Assembly: GCF_012641275.1 (NCBI RefSeq)
Contig: NZ_JABAIA010000004.1
Location: forward strand, 124,001 to 188,000
DNA from: Chitinophaga varians
Lineage (GTDB): Bacteria; Bacteroidota; Bacteroidia; Chitinophagales; Chitinophagaceae
DNA: 64,000 nt
Reading direction: 5' to 3'
Each line of letters opens with the position of its first letter. Position 1 is the first letter of the stretch. The translations under genes were made by a program, and so were the position numbers. Shown piece by piece: positions 1 through 9,020 of the stretch. Under the pieces are notes generated by a model, which was not told the origin of the DNA, ran no database searches, and saw nothing but the letters and a program-made list of their open reading frames with translations.

Positions 1-875
1 TAGAGGGAATTGCCGATGTTCTGACTGAGCACCCAGCGTTTTTTATCTGTTTCCGCCACCATGTTTTTGCGCAGATTGGCCAGCACCTGCTGCAGGGCGT
101 TAAACAACCGTTGGTTGGCCATCACCAGCGCATATTCCTTACGGTTAAGGTTGGCGTGGCTTTGTGCCGCCTGCCGCATGAACTGCTGATAGCTTTGCTG
201 CATCTTCTTCAGGTCTGCGGTGGAGATAACACTGGTCTGGCTGTCAGCGCCGGCGTCCCGTTTAATGACTTTTACTTCCTGTTTTGTTTGCACCGCGGCT
301 TTGTTGGAAATAGCGTCCTTGATACGGCCGAATAATTTCTTTTTAGGCTTGACGGTGGCAGAAGAGGAAGTGATGATGGTATCGATCTGTTCCCGCTGAG
401 GCAGCTTTATCTTTTGCAGCTCCTGTATCACCAGCGGCGTTGCAGCGGTGTCCCATTGCTGCGATAGTTGCAACAGGGAGTCCACATACAGGCGGGTATG
501 CAGGAACAGCTGGGTCTTGGCCTCTTTGTCGGCCAGCAGCTCCTGTACCTGTTTCTGTTTGGAGGCGGCGCCGATGGCAGTGTCAATATGGGCGCTCACG
601 GATTCCAGCGAAGCCACATAGGAGTGGAGATAAGCCGGGTCGTAGGTGAGGGTATAAAAACGAAAATCGTTGTCTGCTGCGTATAACAATTGCACGGCCT
701 GGTCAATATGCCCTGCATCTGTTTTGGTGGCCACCAGGTCCCGCACGCCCGCACTCAGCTGGTCTGCTGCCCGCTTACGCAAAAAGATGATCATAAAGAA
801 GGTAACCAGGATGACTACCATCAGAATGACTATTGCGAACCGGAAAAAACTTTTTCTTTCGTAGGCGTTGTACAT
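1..875 (-). CDS. Membrane-anchored coiled-coil protein, probable sensor N-terminus (3' end outside window)
   Basis: The reading frame is open from an ATG at 875 down to base 1, giving 291 residues before the window cuts it. Residues 1-8 are short and cytosolic, about 12-33 form one hydrophobic helix (FAIVILMVVILVTFFMIIF), and a basic RKR follows. The rest is hydrophilic, rich in Gln, Lys and Ala, and looks helical or coiled-coil, with a basic stretch around residues 175-200. No enzyme motif is visible in the part present. In Bacteroidota a single N-terminal helix followed by a long helical periplasmic region is common in sensor histidine kinases, so a kinase domain may lie beyond the edge, but this is inference. 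It is divergent from the YdcF-like gene at 1136. Confidence 0.7.
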   Translation of the reverse strand, partial: MYNAYERKSFFRFAIVILMVVILVTFFMIIFLRKRAADQLSAGVRDLVATKTDAGHIDQAVQLLYAADNDFRFYTLTYDPAYLHSYVASLESVSAHIDTAIGAASKQKQVQELLADKEAKTQLFLHTRLYVDSLLQLSQQWDTAATPLVIQELQKIKLPQREQIDTIITSSSATVKPKKKLFGRIKDAISNKAAVQTKQEVKVIKRDAGADSQTSVISTADLKKMQQSYQQFMRQAAQSHANLNRKEYALVMANQRLFNALQQVLANLRKNMVAETDKKRWVLSQNIGNSL

Positions 876-1135
876 TATTGCTTGGATTGGAAGTTGGCAC
901 GAAAGAGTGAATGTGACTCTCCGGCGCGGTGAAATTAACTCATTTTCCGTATTGGTGGTAAAAGCCACTTATGGCGAATATGTTGGTGTGTATGTAATTT
1001 TAAATTATTGAAATATGTATTATGATTGAAAATGTATTATTGATTTTTTAAATTCTATATTCAAGTAAATGTTATTTAAAGGTAATTTGTACTTTGCTGC
1101 TCTATTCTAAAACAATAACACTTTCGTGGACGATT
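876..1135. other. Divergent intergenic region, AT-rich
   Basis: These 260 bases separate two divergent genes and turn strongly AT-rich from about 960 to 1090. A near match to the Bacteroidota -7 element lies around 1083-1096 (taatttgtactttgc) on the plus strand and may serve the YdcF-like gene. No other structure was seen. Confidence 0.4.
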
Positions 1136-2365
1136 ATGAATTATTACGCATGGATAATAGTCCCTTTATGCAGCAGCATACTGGCCACCTCCGCTCAAAC
1201 TCCCGCACCAGACCCTGGTTACAGGCAACTACAGGAAAAAAACATAATCGTAAACAGGAACTTTTACCTCTTTACCTTACTCGAACACCTGCCGGAAGTC
1301 AACAGGCTGGTGCTGAAAGACACCAGCTTTGTACGGTGGAACAATATCTATCGCGATAAGCTGCAGTCAGCACATCGTCCCACAGACATACAACTTGACG
1401 ATGCCACTATCGCCCGTTTTAATACCTGCTTCGCCAGGATGCTGCAACAGCATCCGCGGGAAATGGGCACACTCCTGCAACATATGCGCCGTTCAGGTTT
1501 TTTTCAGCTATATGCCACTGCCCCCGACAGCACGTTGCTCACAAAATCCTGGCAGGACGCCGCCCATGGAGTGAACTATATCCTCAACGCCTATACGACC
1601 AATAAGGGTTTCCGCTACCCTAAAATCGACTCGGCTTCTTTTTATGTGGAAAGCCCTGCCTATAAACAGGCGCTGACAAAATTAATGACGTCCGTTGCCC
1701 GCAGTACCTCCACCAACAGCCTGTTTTTCCAGTCGCCGCTGGCAGTGGCGGTGGGACTGCTGGTATTGAACAAACATGATGAATGCGCCCGGTACATGCC
1801 ATTGGAGGAGACTAACAAAGACGCCTACACGAAAGTGAAGAAGGCCGACTGGAACAAATATGCTTACTCCGCATTGCTTATTCCAGGCGCCGGCCCGGGT
1901 GACAAAGCGTCCATCAGTGATGCCGGCAAAAACCGCTGCCGCATTGGGGCAGAGATGTACCATAGCGGGAAAGCTCCCTTTATCATCGTTTCCGGCGGCC
2001 ACGTGCATCCGTTTGGAACACCTTACGCAGAAGCGGTGGAGATGAAAAAATATATGGTCAGCGAACTGAAAGTACCGGCCGATGCGATTATTGTGGAGCC
2101 TCATGCACGGCATACCACTACCAATATCCGCAATGCTGTCCGCATTGCCTGGAAAAGCGGCATACCCCTGGAAAAGCGGATGCTGTGCGTATCTGACGCC
2201 TTGCAACTGTATTACGTGGCCAGCCCGGTTTTCGGCAAACGCTGCGAGGAAGAACTGAACTATCAGCCGGCGACGGACATGCAGCAGGCCGACCTGAATT
2301 TCCTCTCTTTTATACCCGACCTGAAGTCGCTGCAGGCCAACTCACTCGACCCGCTCGATCCCTGA
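1136..2365 (+). CDS. YdcF/ElyC-like (DUF218) secreted protein
   Basis: The protein has 409 residues. I chose ATG 1136 because the sequence then begins with a clear signal peptide (MNYYAWIIVPLCSSILATSAQ); an upstream in-frame TTG at 1094 would spoil it. Residues about 25-240 are a helical N-terminal region without a recognised family. Residues about 246-385 match the DUF218/YdcF fold: a beta strand running into GAGPGD (251-256), VSGGH (285-289) and the EPHARHTTTN motif (321-330) typical of the SanA/ElyC/YdcF group. Members of this family act in cell-envelope physiology in E. coli, with biochemical roles poorly defined. Here export to the periplasm is likely. It stands alone, 64 bases before the next gene. 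Confidence 0.8.
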   Translation: MNYYAWIIVPLCSSILATSAQTPAPDPGYRQLQEKNIIVNRNFYLFTLLEHLPEVNRLVLKDTSFVRWNNIYRDKLQSAHRPTDIQLDDATIARFNTCFARMLQQHPREMGTLLQHMRRSGFFQLYATAPDSTLLTKSWQDAAHGVNYILNAYTTNKGFRYPKIDSASFYVESPAYKQALTKLMTSVARSTSTNSLFFQSPLAVAVGLLVLNKHDECARYMPLEETNKDAYTKVKKADWNKYAYSALLIPGAGPGDKASISDAGKNRCRIGAEMYHSGKAPFIIVSGGHVHPFGTPYAEAVEMKKYMVSELKVPADAIIVEPHARHTTTNIRNAVRIAWKSGIPLEKRMLCVSDALQLYYVASPVFGKRCEEELNYQPATDMQQADLNFLSFIPDLKSLQANSLDPLDP

Positions 2366-2429
2366 TCGCGGACCACAGTATGTACTATGATGAATCGTCA
2401 CACTTGTTATTCATAAAACACACAACTTC

Positions 2430-3350
2430 ATGTACACTATCCTCGGCGCCGGTGGCGTAATCGCCAATGAACTGGCCAAAGAACTGGTAAAAAACGGAAA
2501 GCAGGTACGCCTCGTAAGCCGCTCTCCTCAGGCTATTGCCGGCATCACCGACCTGGTGGCCGCAGACATCACTGACGCCGCGCAAACCCGCCGCGCGGTA
2601 GCCGGCGCTACTGTCGTGTTCCTCACGGCCGGATTGAAATATGACCATAAACTATGGGCCGTTGCATGGCCCCGCATCATGAGCAACGTCATCGAAGCCT
2701 GTAAAGCGGAAGGCGCTAAACTGATCTTCTTCGATAACGTATATTCTTATGGGTTAGTAAACGGTCCGATGACAGAAAACACCCCCTACAAGCCTGTCAG
2801 CAAAAAAGGAAAAATCCGGGCCGCTATTGCCACGCAACTGATGGAGGAAGTCAAAGCCGGTAACATTACGGCCACTATCGCCAGGGCAGCGGATTTCTAC
2901 GGCCCCGGCGCAGACAAGACCGGCTTCCTTAACCTGCTGATCATCGACAAATTCAAAAAGAATAGTTCCGCCATGTGGCTGGGCAAAGACAACGTCACCC
3001 ATAGCTACACCTTCACCCCCGACGCCGGCAAAGGACTTTACCTGCTTTCCCAGGACGATTCCTCCTGGAACCAGGTATGGCATCTGCCTACTGCCAATCC
3101 GGCCCCGGACGGCAAAGGATATATGGAGATGATCGCGCGCCAGATGGGCGTTAAGCCAAAGTATATGAAGCTGAACCGCTTCCTCATAGCTGTTTCCGGC
3201 CTTTTCGATTCCACCATCCGCGAACTGGGAGAGATGTTGTACCAAAGCAACTATCCCTATATTTTCGATTCATCCAAATTTGAAAAACACTTTCAGGTAA
3301 AACCTACTTCCTATGAAGAAGGTGTTAAACTTACCCTGCAATATGAATAG
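2430..3350 (+). CDS. NAD(P)-binding epimerase/dehydratase-like (extended SDR) protein
   Basis: The 306-residue product begins with a Rossmann dinucleotide-binding motif, ILGAGGVIA (residues 4-12), followed by a basic RLVSRSPQ at the end of the second beta strand, which favours NADP. VAADITDAA and VVFLTAGL are the next strands of the fold, and the YSYG segment near residue 106 sits where the SDR active-site Tyr is expected, though the classic YxxxK is not preserved. The length fits atypical NmrA/epimerase-like proteins. The substrate cannot be told. It ends 48 bases before the promoter of the SAM riboswitch and is probably transcribed separately. Confidence 0.85.
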   Translation: MYTILGAGGVIANELAKELVKNGKQVRLVSRSPQAIAGITDLVAADITDAAQTRRAVAGATVVFLTAGLKYDHKLWAVAWPRIMSNVIEACKAEGAKLIFFDNVYSYGLVNGPMTENTPYKPVSKKGKIRAAIATQLMEEVKAGNITATIARAADFYGPGADKTGFLNLLIIDKFKKNSSAMWLGKDNVTHSYTFTPDAGKGLYLLSQDDSSWNQVWHLPTANPAPDGKGYMEMIARQMGVKPKYMKLNRFLIAVSGLFDSTIRELGEMLYQSNYPYIFDSSKFEKHFQVKPTSYEEGVKLTLQYE

Positions 3351-3374
3351 TCTACAAAATTTGTAGGAAATAAA

Positions 3375-3405
3375 TTTGGTAGTTTGAATTTGTGTCCTAT
3401 CTTTG
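3375..3405 (+). promoter_or_regulatory. Bacteroidota-type promoter for the S-box leader
   Basis: TTTG at 3375-3378 and TATCTTTG at 3398-3405 match the -33 and TAnnTTTG -7 elements exactly, with 19 bases between them. Transcription would begin near 3412, just ahead of the riboswitch. Confidence 0.75.
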
Positions 3406-3423
3406 CACCAGTTCTTTTAATCG

Positions 3424-3530
3424 CTTATCAAGAAAGGAGGAGGGAAATGGCCCGACGATACCTTAGCAACCTTCATCATGGCACTGATGAAAGGTGCTGC
3501 ATCCATCCCGGCGAAGCCGGGAAAGATAAG
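3424..3530 (+). promoter_or_regulatory. SAM-I (S-box) riboswitch
   Basis: The segment shows the conserved S-box blocks in order: cttatcaag at the start, ggaggaggga, tggcccgacga, acctt.gcaacc, aaggtgct.catcc and a closing aaagataag. P1 pairs cttatc (3424-3429) with gataag (3525-3530); a P3 helix pairs ttcatca with tgatgaa around 3471-3491; P4 is ccggc-gaa-gccgg near 3508-3521. It lies about 180 bases ahead of a trans-sulfuration gene of methionine/cysteine metabolism and is followed by an intrinsic terminator, which is the standard arrangement for SAM-dependent termination. High SAM should therefore reduce expression of the gene at 3708. Confidence 0.92.
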
Positions 3531-3574
3531 TATCTACATTTGATTGTTATTTCATTTAGATATTTTATTATAGG

Positions 3575-3610
3575 AATGCAGCGGATATATACCCGCTGCA
3601 TTTTTATTTT
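3575..3610 (+). terminator. Riboswitch-controlled intrinsic terminator
   Basis: A perfect 10-base stem (aatgcagcgg at 3575-3584, ccgctgcatt at 3593-3602) with an 8-base loop is followed by a T-rich run. Its 5' arm, atgcagc (3576-3582), is complementary to gctgcat (3496-3502) inside the riboswitch, which gives a possible antiterminator. Confidence 0.85.
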
Positions 3611-3707
3611 AATGACTATAATAAAATGACACAATAACCAAATCTCTTGATGGGCGCTGCATAGAACTTGTTTATTCATTTTTCATCAAACTAAAAAACA
3701 AGTACAG

Positions 3708-4886
3708 ATGAGCACTATCACATCACTGATCCATTCTATTCCCGTAGATCCGCAAACAGGCGCAATCGCTGTTCCCATCTACCAGACATCCACCTTCGTA
3801 CAGGAAGCTCCCGGTGTAAACAAAGGTTATGACTATGCCCGGTCCAACAACCCCACCCGCGAAACAGCAGAAAAAATCATCGCCGGACTTGAAGGCGGCG
3901 CAGCCGCTTCCGCCTTTGCCAGCGGTCTGGCAGCCATAGACGCGGTCATCAAACTGCTGAAGGCCGGAGATGAAATTGTGGCGGTAGATGATATCTATGG
4001 CGGCGCTTTCCGCCTCTTTCATAAAGTGTATGAAAAATTCGGTATCAAAGTGCATTATGTGGACACGGCCGACACACAGGCGGTATTCCAGGCCATTACA
4101 CCGGCCACACGCCTAATATGGCTGGAAACACCCACCAATCCTACGTTGAAGATTTCTGATATTGCGGCCATCAGCCGTATCGCCAAGGCAAGTAACTGTC
4201 TCCTTTGTGTGGACAATACGTTTGCGTCACCGGTGCTGCAGCAGCCACTGGCCCTTGGTGCCGACCTGGTCATTCACAGCGCCACCAAATACCTGGGTGG
4301 CCACAGTGACCTGATCGCCGGTGTGGTAGTGTCTAAAACGCCGCAGCTGGGAGAGGAGATCAAATTTTATCAGAACGCCTGTGGCGCTATCCTGTCACCG
4401 TTCGACAGCTTCCTGCTCATACGCGGCATTGAAACACTGCACCTGCGCATCCGCCAGCATGTCGCCTCTGCACAGGTCGTCGCCGAATACCTTGAACAAC
4501 ATCCGGCGGTAGATAAAGTGTTTTATCCGGGGCTGCCTTCCCATCCCGGCCATGCGTTGGCAAAACAACAGAGCAAGGGCTTTGGCGGCATCATCTCTTT
4601 CTCATTGAAAGATGACCGCGAAGAAGCAGCCACCGCTTTTGTGACATCCACCCACTATTTTAAACTCGCTGAAAGTCTCGGCGGTATTAAAAGCCTGGTG
4701 AGCCATCCCGCTACCATGACCCATAAATCCATACCGGCCGAAAAAAGAAAGGCTGCCGGTGTGAGCGACAGCCTGATACGTTTGTCTATAGGCCTGGAAG
4801 AAGCGACCGACCTGCTCGCCGACCTGGAGCAGGCCTTTAAACACTTACCGCAGCCCGCTTTGGCAGAAACCGGGTTACCAGCATAG
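3708..4886 (+). CDS. Trans-sulfuration PLP enzyme (cystathionine gamma-synthase/lyase family)
   Basis: The 392-residue protein has the length and motifs of the Cys/Met metabolism PLP family: YDYARSNNPT (41-50), the glycine loop FASGLAA (70-76), the PLP-stacking region ETPTNPT (140-146), VDNTFASP (168-175) and the PLP lysine K194 in SATKYLGGHSD. Such enzymes make or cleave cystathionine, or release methanethiol from methionine; the sequence by eye does not separate gamma-synthase from gamma-lyase. The SAM-I riboswitch upstream argues for a role in methionine synthesis, as in metB, since such genes are normally shut off by SAM. Its 3' end overlaps the convergent symporter gene by 50 bases. Confidence 0.9.
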   Translation: MSTITSLIHSIPVDPQTGAIAVPIYQTSTFVQEAPGVNKGYDYARSNNPTRETAEKIIAGLEGGAAASAFASGLAAIDAVIKLLKAGDEIVAVDDIYGGAFRLFHKVYEKFGIKVHYVDTADTQAVFQAITPATRLIWLETPTNPTLKISDIAAISRIAKASNCLLCVDNTFASPVLQQPLALGADLVIHSATKYLGGHSDLIAGVVVSKTPQLGEEIKFYQNACGAILSPFDSFLLIRGIETLHLRIRQHVASAQVVAEYLEQHPAVDKVFYPGLPSHPGHALAKQQSKGFGGIISFSLKDDREEAATAFVTSTHYFKLAESLGGIKSLVSHPATMTHKSIPAEKRKAAGVSDSLIRLSIGLEEATDLLADLEQAFKHLPQPALAETGLPA

Positions 4887-6048
4887 CGGCTACGTTATCT
4901 CCCGTCGCGTTTAAAATGGTGGCCAGCGGATCTACCAGGGTGCCGATCACCATCAGCGGCGGGAGCGCCTCCGGGGGGAAATTGTATACCGACATCACCA
5001 GCAGCTCCCCGATGTAACCACCGTTGGGAATGCCGCCTTCCACAATGCTTACGATGACGGTAATGCCCAGTGCCATCACAATCACGTTGACACTGTCGAA
5101 ACCTTTGCCGTACATGGCAAAAACAACCGCCATCTTGATGATGGAGCTGATGCTGGAACCATCTTTATGCAGCGTTGCGCCCAACGGCACGACCACGTTG
5201 CCAACAGATGCCGGCACTCCCATTTTGGGTACCGCTTCCAGGTTGGCCGGAATAGTGGCGATACTGCTGCCGGTGCCGACAGCGGTAAGGGTGGGGACGA
5301 TATTGTTTTTCCAGAAAATCTTCACCCCCCGGAAACCGCCGGCCACAAAAGCATAGAAGCTGAAGCCAGCCAGGAAATAAATAGCGCCGAAGCCATAATA
5401 GATAGCCAGCGAATGCGCATAGGTGCCAAACAACTGCGGGCCCACCGTACCTACCTGGTAGGCGAAATAAGCGCCCAGCCCCAGGGGGGCGGCCTTCATC
5501 AGTAATGCCAGCAGGTCTTTCATCACCTCGTTGCCCGAATGCAGGAAACGCCGGAAAGAAGCGCCCCGTTCTCCCGCCCGCATCGCGGCCATGCCGGTCA
5601 GTACCGAAAAGATAATGAACGGTAACATGTTCTTGCGGGAAAGCAACTCGTAAAACTCGCTGACCGTCAGCAGCCGCGTCAGCTGCTCGCCGAAAGTGCC
5701 GGCGCTGGCATGATCTGTTACGGGCGTCAGCACCACTTTCTGGTGAATGGGAAATATCCAGACGGCCACAATAGTCAGAAAAGCAGCAATCAGCAATGTG
5801 CTGAGAAATACCAATGACATCACACCCAATACCCTTCCCAGCCGGTGCGACGCATCGATATGCGCAATGGCAGACGCGATCGCAAAAAATACCAGTGGTA
5901 TGACAGTCGTAAATAAAAGGTTGAGAAAAATATCACCAATCGGTTTGATCACTTCCACCTTTGGCCCCAATAGCGCCCCGGCTATGGAACCTGCGATAAT
6001 TCCGCCCAGCAGCAGGAATATATCACGGTAATTCTTGAGGACTTCCAT
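4837..6048 (-). CDS. Dicarboxylate/amino acid:cation symporter (DAACS family)
   Basis: The 403-residue membrane protein has about eight hydrophobic helices plus re-entrant hairpins. The family's signature regions are seen: the serine-rich hairpin in AVGTGSSIATIP, the PLGATLHKDGSS stretch, and the last binding helix with NATGDN near residue 385. DAACS proteins (GltP, DctA) bring glutamate, aspartate or C4-dicarboxylates into the cell with protons or sodium. The exact substrate is not decided here. The gene stands alone on this strand, and its last 50 bases overlap the end of the trans-sulfuration gene. Confidence 0.9.
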   Translation of the reverse strand: MEVLKNYRDIFLLLGGIIAGSIAGALLGPKVEVIKPIGDIFLNLLFTTVIPLVFFAIASAIAHIDASHRLGRVLGVMSLVFLSTLLIAAFLTIVAVWIFPIHQKVVLTPVTDHASAGTFGEQLTRLLTVSEFYELLSRKNMLPFIIFSVLTGMAAMRAGERGASFRRFLHSGNEVMKDLLALLMKAAPLGLGAYFAYQVGTVGPQLFGTYAHSLAIYYGFGAIYFLAGFSFYAFVAGGFRGVKIFWKNNIVPTLTAVGTGSSIATIPANLEAVPKMGVPASVGNVVVPLGATLHKDGSSISSIIKMAVVFAMYGKGFDSVNVIVMALGITVIVSIVEGGIPNGGYIGELLVMSVYNFPPEALPPLMVIGTLVDPLATILNATGDNVAAMLVTRFLPKRAAVSV

Positions 6049-6195
6049 GTATGGAAATTTATTTCTTCCCGAAAGCTAGCACATTTCACGCATATTATTT
6101 AAATATGAATTTTAGACGGTAAGACAACGTTACCGCCTATACGTGTAACCTTTTGGCCCTCCCGCTTGTTACACTATCAAACCAACATCGTCCAT

Positions 6196-6525
6196 ATGAA
6201 ATGTTTGTTACTGGGTTTATTATTACCGTTGTGTTTTCTTGCCCAGCATAAGTACTATACGATAGGAGAAGTCCTGAAAAACGCACGGCAGCTAACTTAC
6301 GACAGTACGACAGTAAAAATCAAAGGGTACATCACCGAAAAGGTCGGTAAAACCACCTATCTGCTGGAAGACCGTACCGCTGAGATCCGCGTGGATATTG
6401 CAGATAAGTTCCTGCCCGGCAAACCCTTCAGCGACAGGGAGGAAGTGATCGTCGAAGCCTGGGTACAGTATGAAATCAACAAGCCGGTCACCCTGACGGC
6501 TAACCGGCCTGTAACGCATGATTAG
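6196..6525 (+). CDS. BOF (bacterial OB-fold) family small secreted protein
   Basis: From ATG 6196 the product has 109 residues and starts with a signal peptide (MKCLLLGLLLPLCFLAQ); an in-frame upstream start at 6166 would place charged residues ahead of it. The mature part, VKIKGYITEKVGKTTYLLED followed by AEIRVDI and a late VEAWVQYEINKPVTL, follows the strand pattern of the YgiW/YdeI BOF family, where a beta barrel carries the phrase 'G.I......Y.l.D.t..I.VdI'. Those proteins are periplasmic and linked to stress tolerance; ligand and role here are unknown. Family assignment is by eye. Confidence 0.75.
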   Translation: MKCLLLGLLLPLCFLAQHKYYTIGEVLKNARQLTYDSTTVKIKGYITEKVGKTTYLLEDRTAEIRVDIADKFLPGKPFSDREEVIVEAWVQYEINKPVTLTANRPVTHD

Positions 6526-6539
6526 AACCAGATGGTAGA

Positions 6540-7517
6540 TTACAATAGCTTAAACACAAAGCTGTAGATGCTCTTGATGCTGGCCGCGATCACAATGATG
6601 GACACCGCCATCATAATGGTTTTGGCAGAAATCTTATTGGACACCTTGGCTGCAATGGGAGAAGCCACGGCGCTGCCAATGACCAGTCCCAGTACCGCGT
6701 CCCAGTGAACATGGGACAGTGCGGCCACAAAGGTGAGGGAGCTCAGCATGGCGATAAAAAAGCGGGTAGCCTTTACCGTGCCCAGTGAAAAACGGGGATG
6801 CCTGCGGCCCGCAATAAGAGAGGACAGCACGATAGAGCCCCATCCGCCACCGCCGATGGCGTCGATAAAACCTCCGCCAAAGCCCAGCAGCCCGATACGC
6901 TTTATTTTTTTGCCGGTATGTTGGGCGCGTTGTGCCTGAATAGCCCGCTTAAAGATAATAGAGCCCAGTATCAGGGTATATAACGATACCACCGGTTTGG
7001 TGTACATCGAATAATGTTCGAGAGAGGAGAGGAGATAGGCGCCGATCACTGCACCGGCAATGCCCGGAATGATCAGGATTTTAAACAGTTTTTTGTTGAC
7101 ATTGCCCATTTTGAAGTGCATCCATCCGGCAATGCCGTTGCTGAGGATTTCCGATATATGCACCGCCGTGCTGGCAGAAGCGGGCGGAATGCCCATGCTC
7201 AGGGAAAAAGTCGTGGAGGTTATGCCGTAAGACATGCCAATGGCGCCGTCAATCATGGCAAACAGGAAGCCCGCCGCCAGGAAATAGTAAAAAGTAGGCG
7301 GCACGTCTTCCACATGCACCCTGAACGTCGGTACAAAGTACCAGACCAGGGCAAGCGTTATCGTCAGGAGTAAAATACCTGTCAACCAATAAATCCATCG
7401 CTGCTTTTTTACTGCGGCGGCATCGCCGCCAGTCACCGCCCCGCTAACCAGCAAGGGCTTCAGTGTTGCTTCGTCCGCAGGCACTGTAGTGACTATTGTG
7501 GTTGTTTGTTTCTCCAT
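6540..7517 (-). CDS. Sulfite exporter TauE/SafE family transporter
   Basis: The 325-residue protein has a polar N-terminal extension of about 43 residues, then eight or so membrane helices. The TauE/SafE signature is seen in the repeats FLFAMIDGAIGMSYGI (near residue 90) and GLLGFGGGFIDAIGGGGWGSI (near 215), which are the paired glycine-rich half-sites of the family. These are anion exporters or importers for sulfite, sulfoacetate and similar compounds. The N-terminal extension is longer than in the usual 250-270 residue members. Transcribed alone, convergent with the BOF gene. Confidence 0.88.
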   Translation of the reverse strand: MEKQTTTIVTTVPADEATLKPLLVSGAVTGGDAAAVKKQRWIYWLTGILLLTITLALVWYFVPTFRVHVEDVPPTFYYFLAAGFLFAMIDGAIGMSYGITSTTFSLSMGIPPASASTAVHISEILSNGIAGWMHFKMGNVNKKLFKILIIPGIAGAVIGAYLLSSLEHYSMYTKPVVSLYTLILGSIIFKRAIQAQRAQHTGKKIKRIGLLGFGGGFIDAIGGGGWGSIVLSSLIAGRRHPRFSLGTVKATRFFIAMLSSLTFVAALSHVHWDAVLGLVIGSAVASPIAAKVSNKISAKTIMMAVSIIVIAASIKSIYSFVFKLL

Positions 7518-7690
7518 TTTTAAACAATGAGCCAGCCTAATTTGTCCACAAAATACATAAACTCTATGAAATTAGTAGACTATTGTGTGAAATTTTTTTT
7601 ATGCAAAGCGCAAAAGGGACGCTCTTTCTGCTTTGCACCTTCGCATATGCAGCTTTGCGAGAAAAACAGACGCATAAAAATTGATTTACC

Positions 7691-7698
7691 TATATTTG
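7691..7698 (+). promoter_or_regulatory. -7 promoter element
   Basis: TATATTTG is an exact match to TAnnTTTG, 25 bases before the ATG at 7724. No convincing -33 TTTG was seen at the proper distance. Confidence 0.5.
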
Positions 7699-7723
7699 GG
7701 GTTGCGAACCAATTACCACATTC

Positions 7724-9010
7724 ATGCTTTTGCAGGTTTTTCTGACTTGTTTTCTAGTTTTATTAAATGGATTTTTTGTAGCGGCGGAATTTGCCATCGT
7801 GAAAGTACGTTCTTCACAGATCAACAGCAAAGGCGGCCTGAACAGGGCCACAACAGCGGCCAAACATATCCTGGGTAACCTCGACGGCTATCTGGCGGCC
7901 ACTCAGCTGGGCATCACCCTGGCCTCCCTCGGCCTGGGCTGGGTCGGCGAATCTGTCGTAACCACCCTGATCCTGCGGCTGATGGACGCACTGCACATCC
8001 GGATGACGGAAAGTACAGCGCATAACATCGCCATACCGGTAGCTTTTCTGACCATCACCATACTGCATATTGTTTTCGGTGAACTGGCCCCCAAATCAAT
8101 GGCTATCCGGAAACCGCTGCCCACCACCCTGACGGTGGCCCTGCCACTGCGGTTCTTTTTCGTTATTTTCCGGCCGTTTATATGGCTGCTCAATGGCCTG
8201 GCCAACAGCATCCTCCGCATGATCGGTTTAACGCCCGTTGGGGAGTCTGAAATCCATTCGGAAGAGGAACTGAAGCTCATCATCTCCGAGAGCCAGGAAG
8301 GCGGCGCTATCGAGGAAACCGAACGCGAACTGATCCAGAACGTGTTCGAATTCGATGACAGCCGCGTAAAAGAAATCCTGACCCACCGCAAAGACATCTC
8401 CGCCCTCGATATCAGCAAACCCTTCCAGGAACTGATAGACCAGGTGATCAAAGACGGCTATTCCCGTTACCCGGTGTACAGCAATACCCTCGATGAACTG
8501 AAAGGCGTTATTTATACCAAAGACCTCGTTAAGGGCGTGCTGGAAAAAACGCTCACCAACATACAGGATATCCTCAAGCCCTGCTTCTACGTGCCTGACA
8601 GCATGAAGATCAAGGACCTGCTCCGCACTTTCCAGAGCCAGCGCCTCCAGATGGCGGTGGTGACCAACGAATTTGGCGATACGGAAGGTATCGTTACCAT
8701 GGAAGACATCCTCGAGGAACTGGTAGGCGACATCCAGGATGAACACGACCAGGAAACCCCTATCGTAGAGAAAAAGGACGAAAACACCTACCTGGTGGAC
8801 GCCCATGAATACCTCGCTGATATTAATGAACTGCTGCCGGTGCCACTCCCCGAAAGTGAACATTATGAAACACTCTCCGGTTTAATCAACTATATCCATG
8901 GTAACATCCCGAGAGAAGGAGAGGTGCTGGTCATCGAAAATTATGAAGTGCTGATCCTGAAGATGTTCAGAAGCTCTGTTGAGAAAGCACGCTTAAAGTT
9001 GATCCGATAA
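7724..9010 (+). CDS. CNNM/CorC (hemolysin C) family protein
   Basis: The 428 residues show the three parts of this family. Residues 1-180 are the CNNM/DUF21 membrane domain (LLNGFFVAAEFAIVKVR at the start is typical). Residues about 195-325 form a CBS pair (VKEILTHRKDI, MAVVTNEFGDTEGIVTMEDILEELVGDI). The last 95 residues are the CorC_HlyC domain, with the ending LPESEHYETLSGLI. The family transports or senses divalent cations, chiefly magnesium, and the old name hemolysin is misleading. The pirin gene follows after 10 bases, so the two may be co-transcribed. Confidence 0.92.
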   Translation: MLLQVFLTCFLVLLNGFFVAAEFAIVKVRSSQINSKGGLNRATTAAKHILGNLDGYLAATQLGITLASLGLGWVGESVVTTLILRLMDALHIRMTESTAHNIAIPVAFLTITILHIVFGELAPKSMAIRKPLPTTLTVALPLRFFFVIFRPFIWLLNGLANSILRMIGLTPVGESEIHSEEELKLIISESQEGGAIEETERELIQNVFEFDDSRVKEILTHRKDISALDISKPFQELIDQVIKDGYSRYPVYSNTLDELKGVIYTKDLVKGVLEKTLTNIQDILKPCFYVPDSMKIKDLLRTFQSQRLQMAVVTNEFGDTEGIVTMEDILEELVGDIQDEHDQETPIVEKKDENTYLVDAHEYLADINELLPVPLPESEHYETLSGLINYIHGNIPREGEVLVIENYEVLILKMFRSSVEKARLKLIR

Positions 9011-9020
9011 ATATTGCCAT

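Noticed and set aside
3424..3530. SAM-II riboswitch, which is also known from Bacteroidota
   Set aside because: The sequence follows the S-box blocks (SAM-I), not the short SAM-II pseudoknot.
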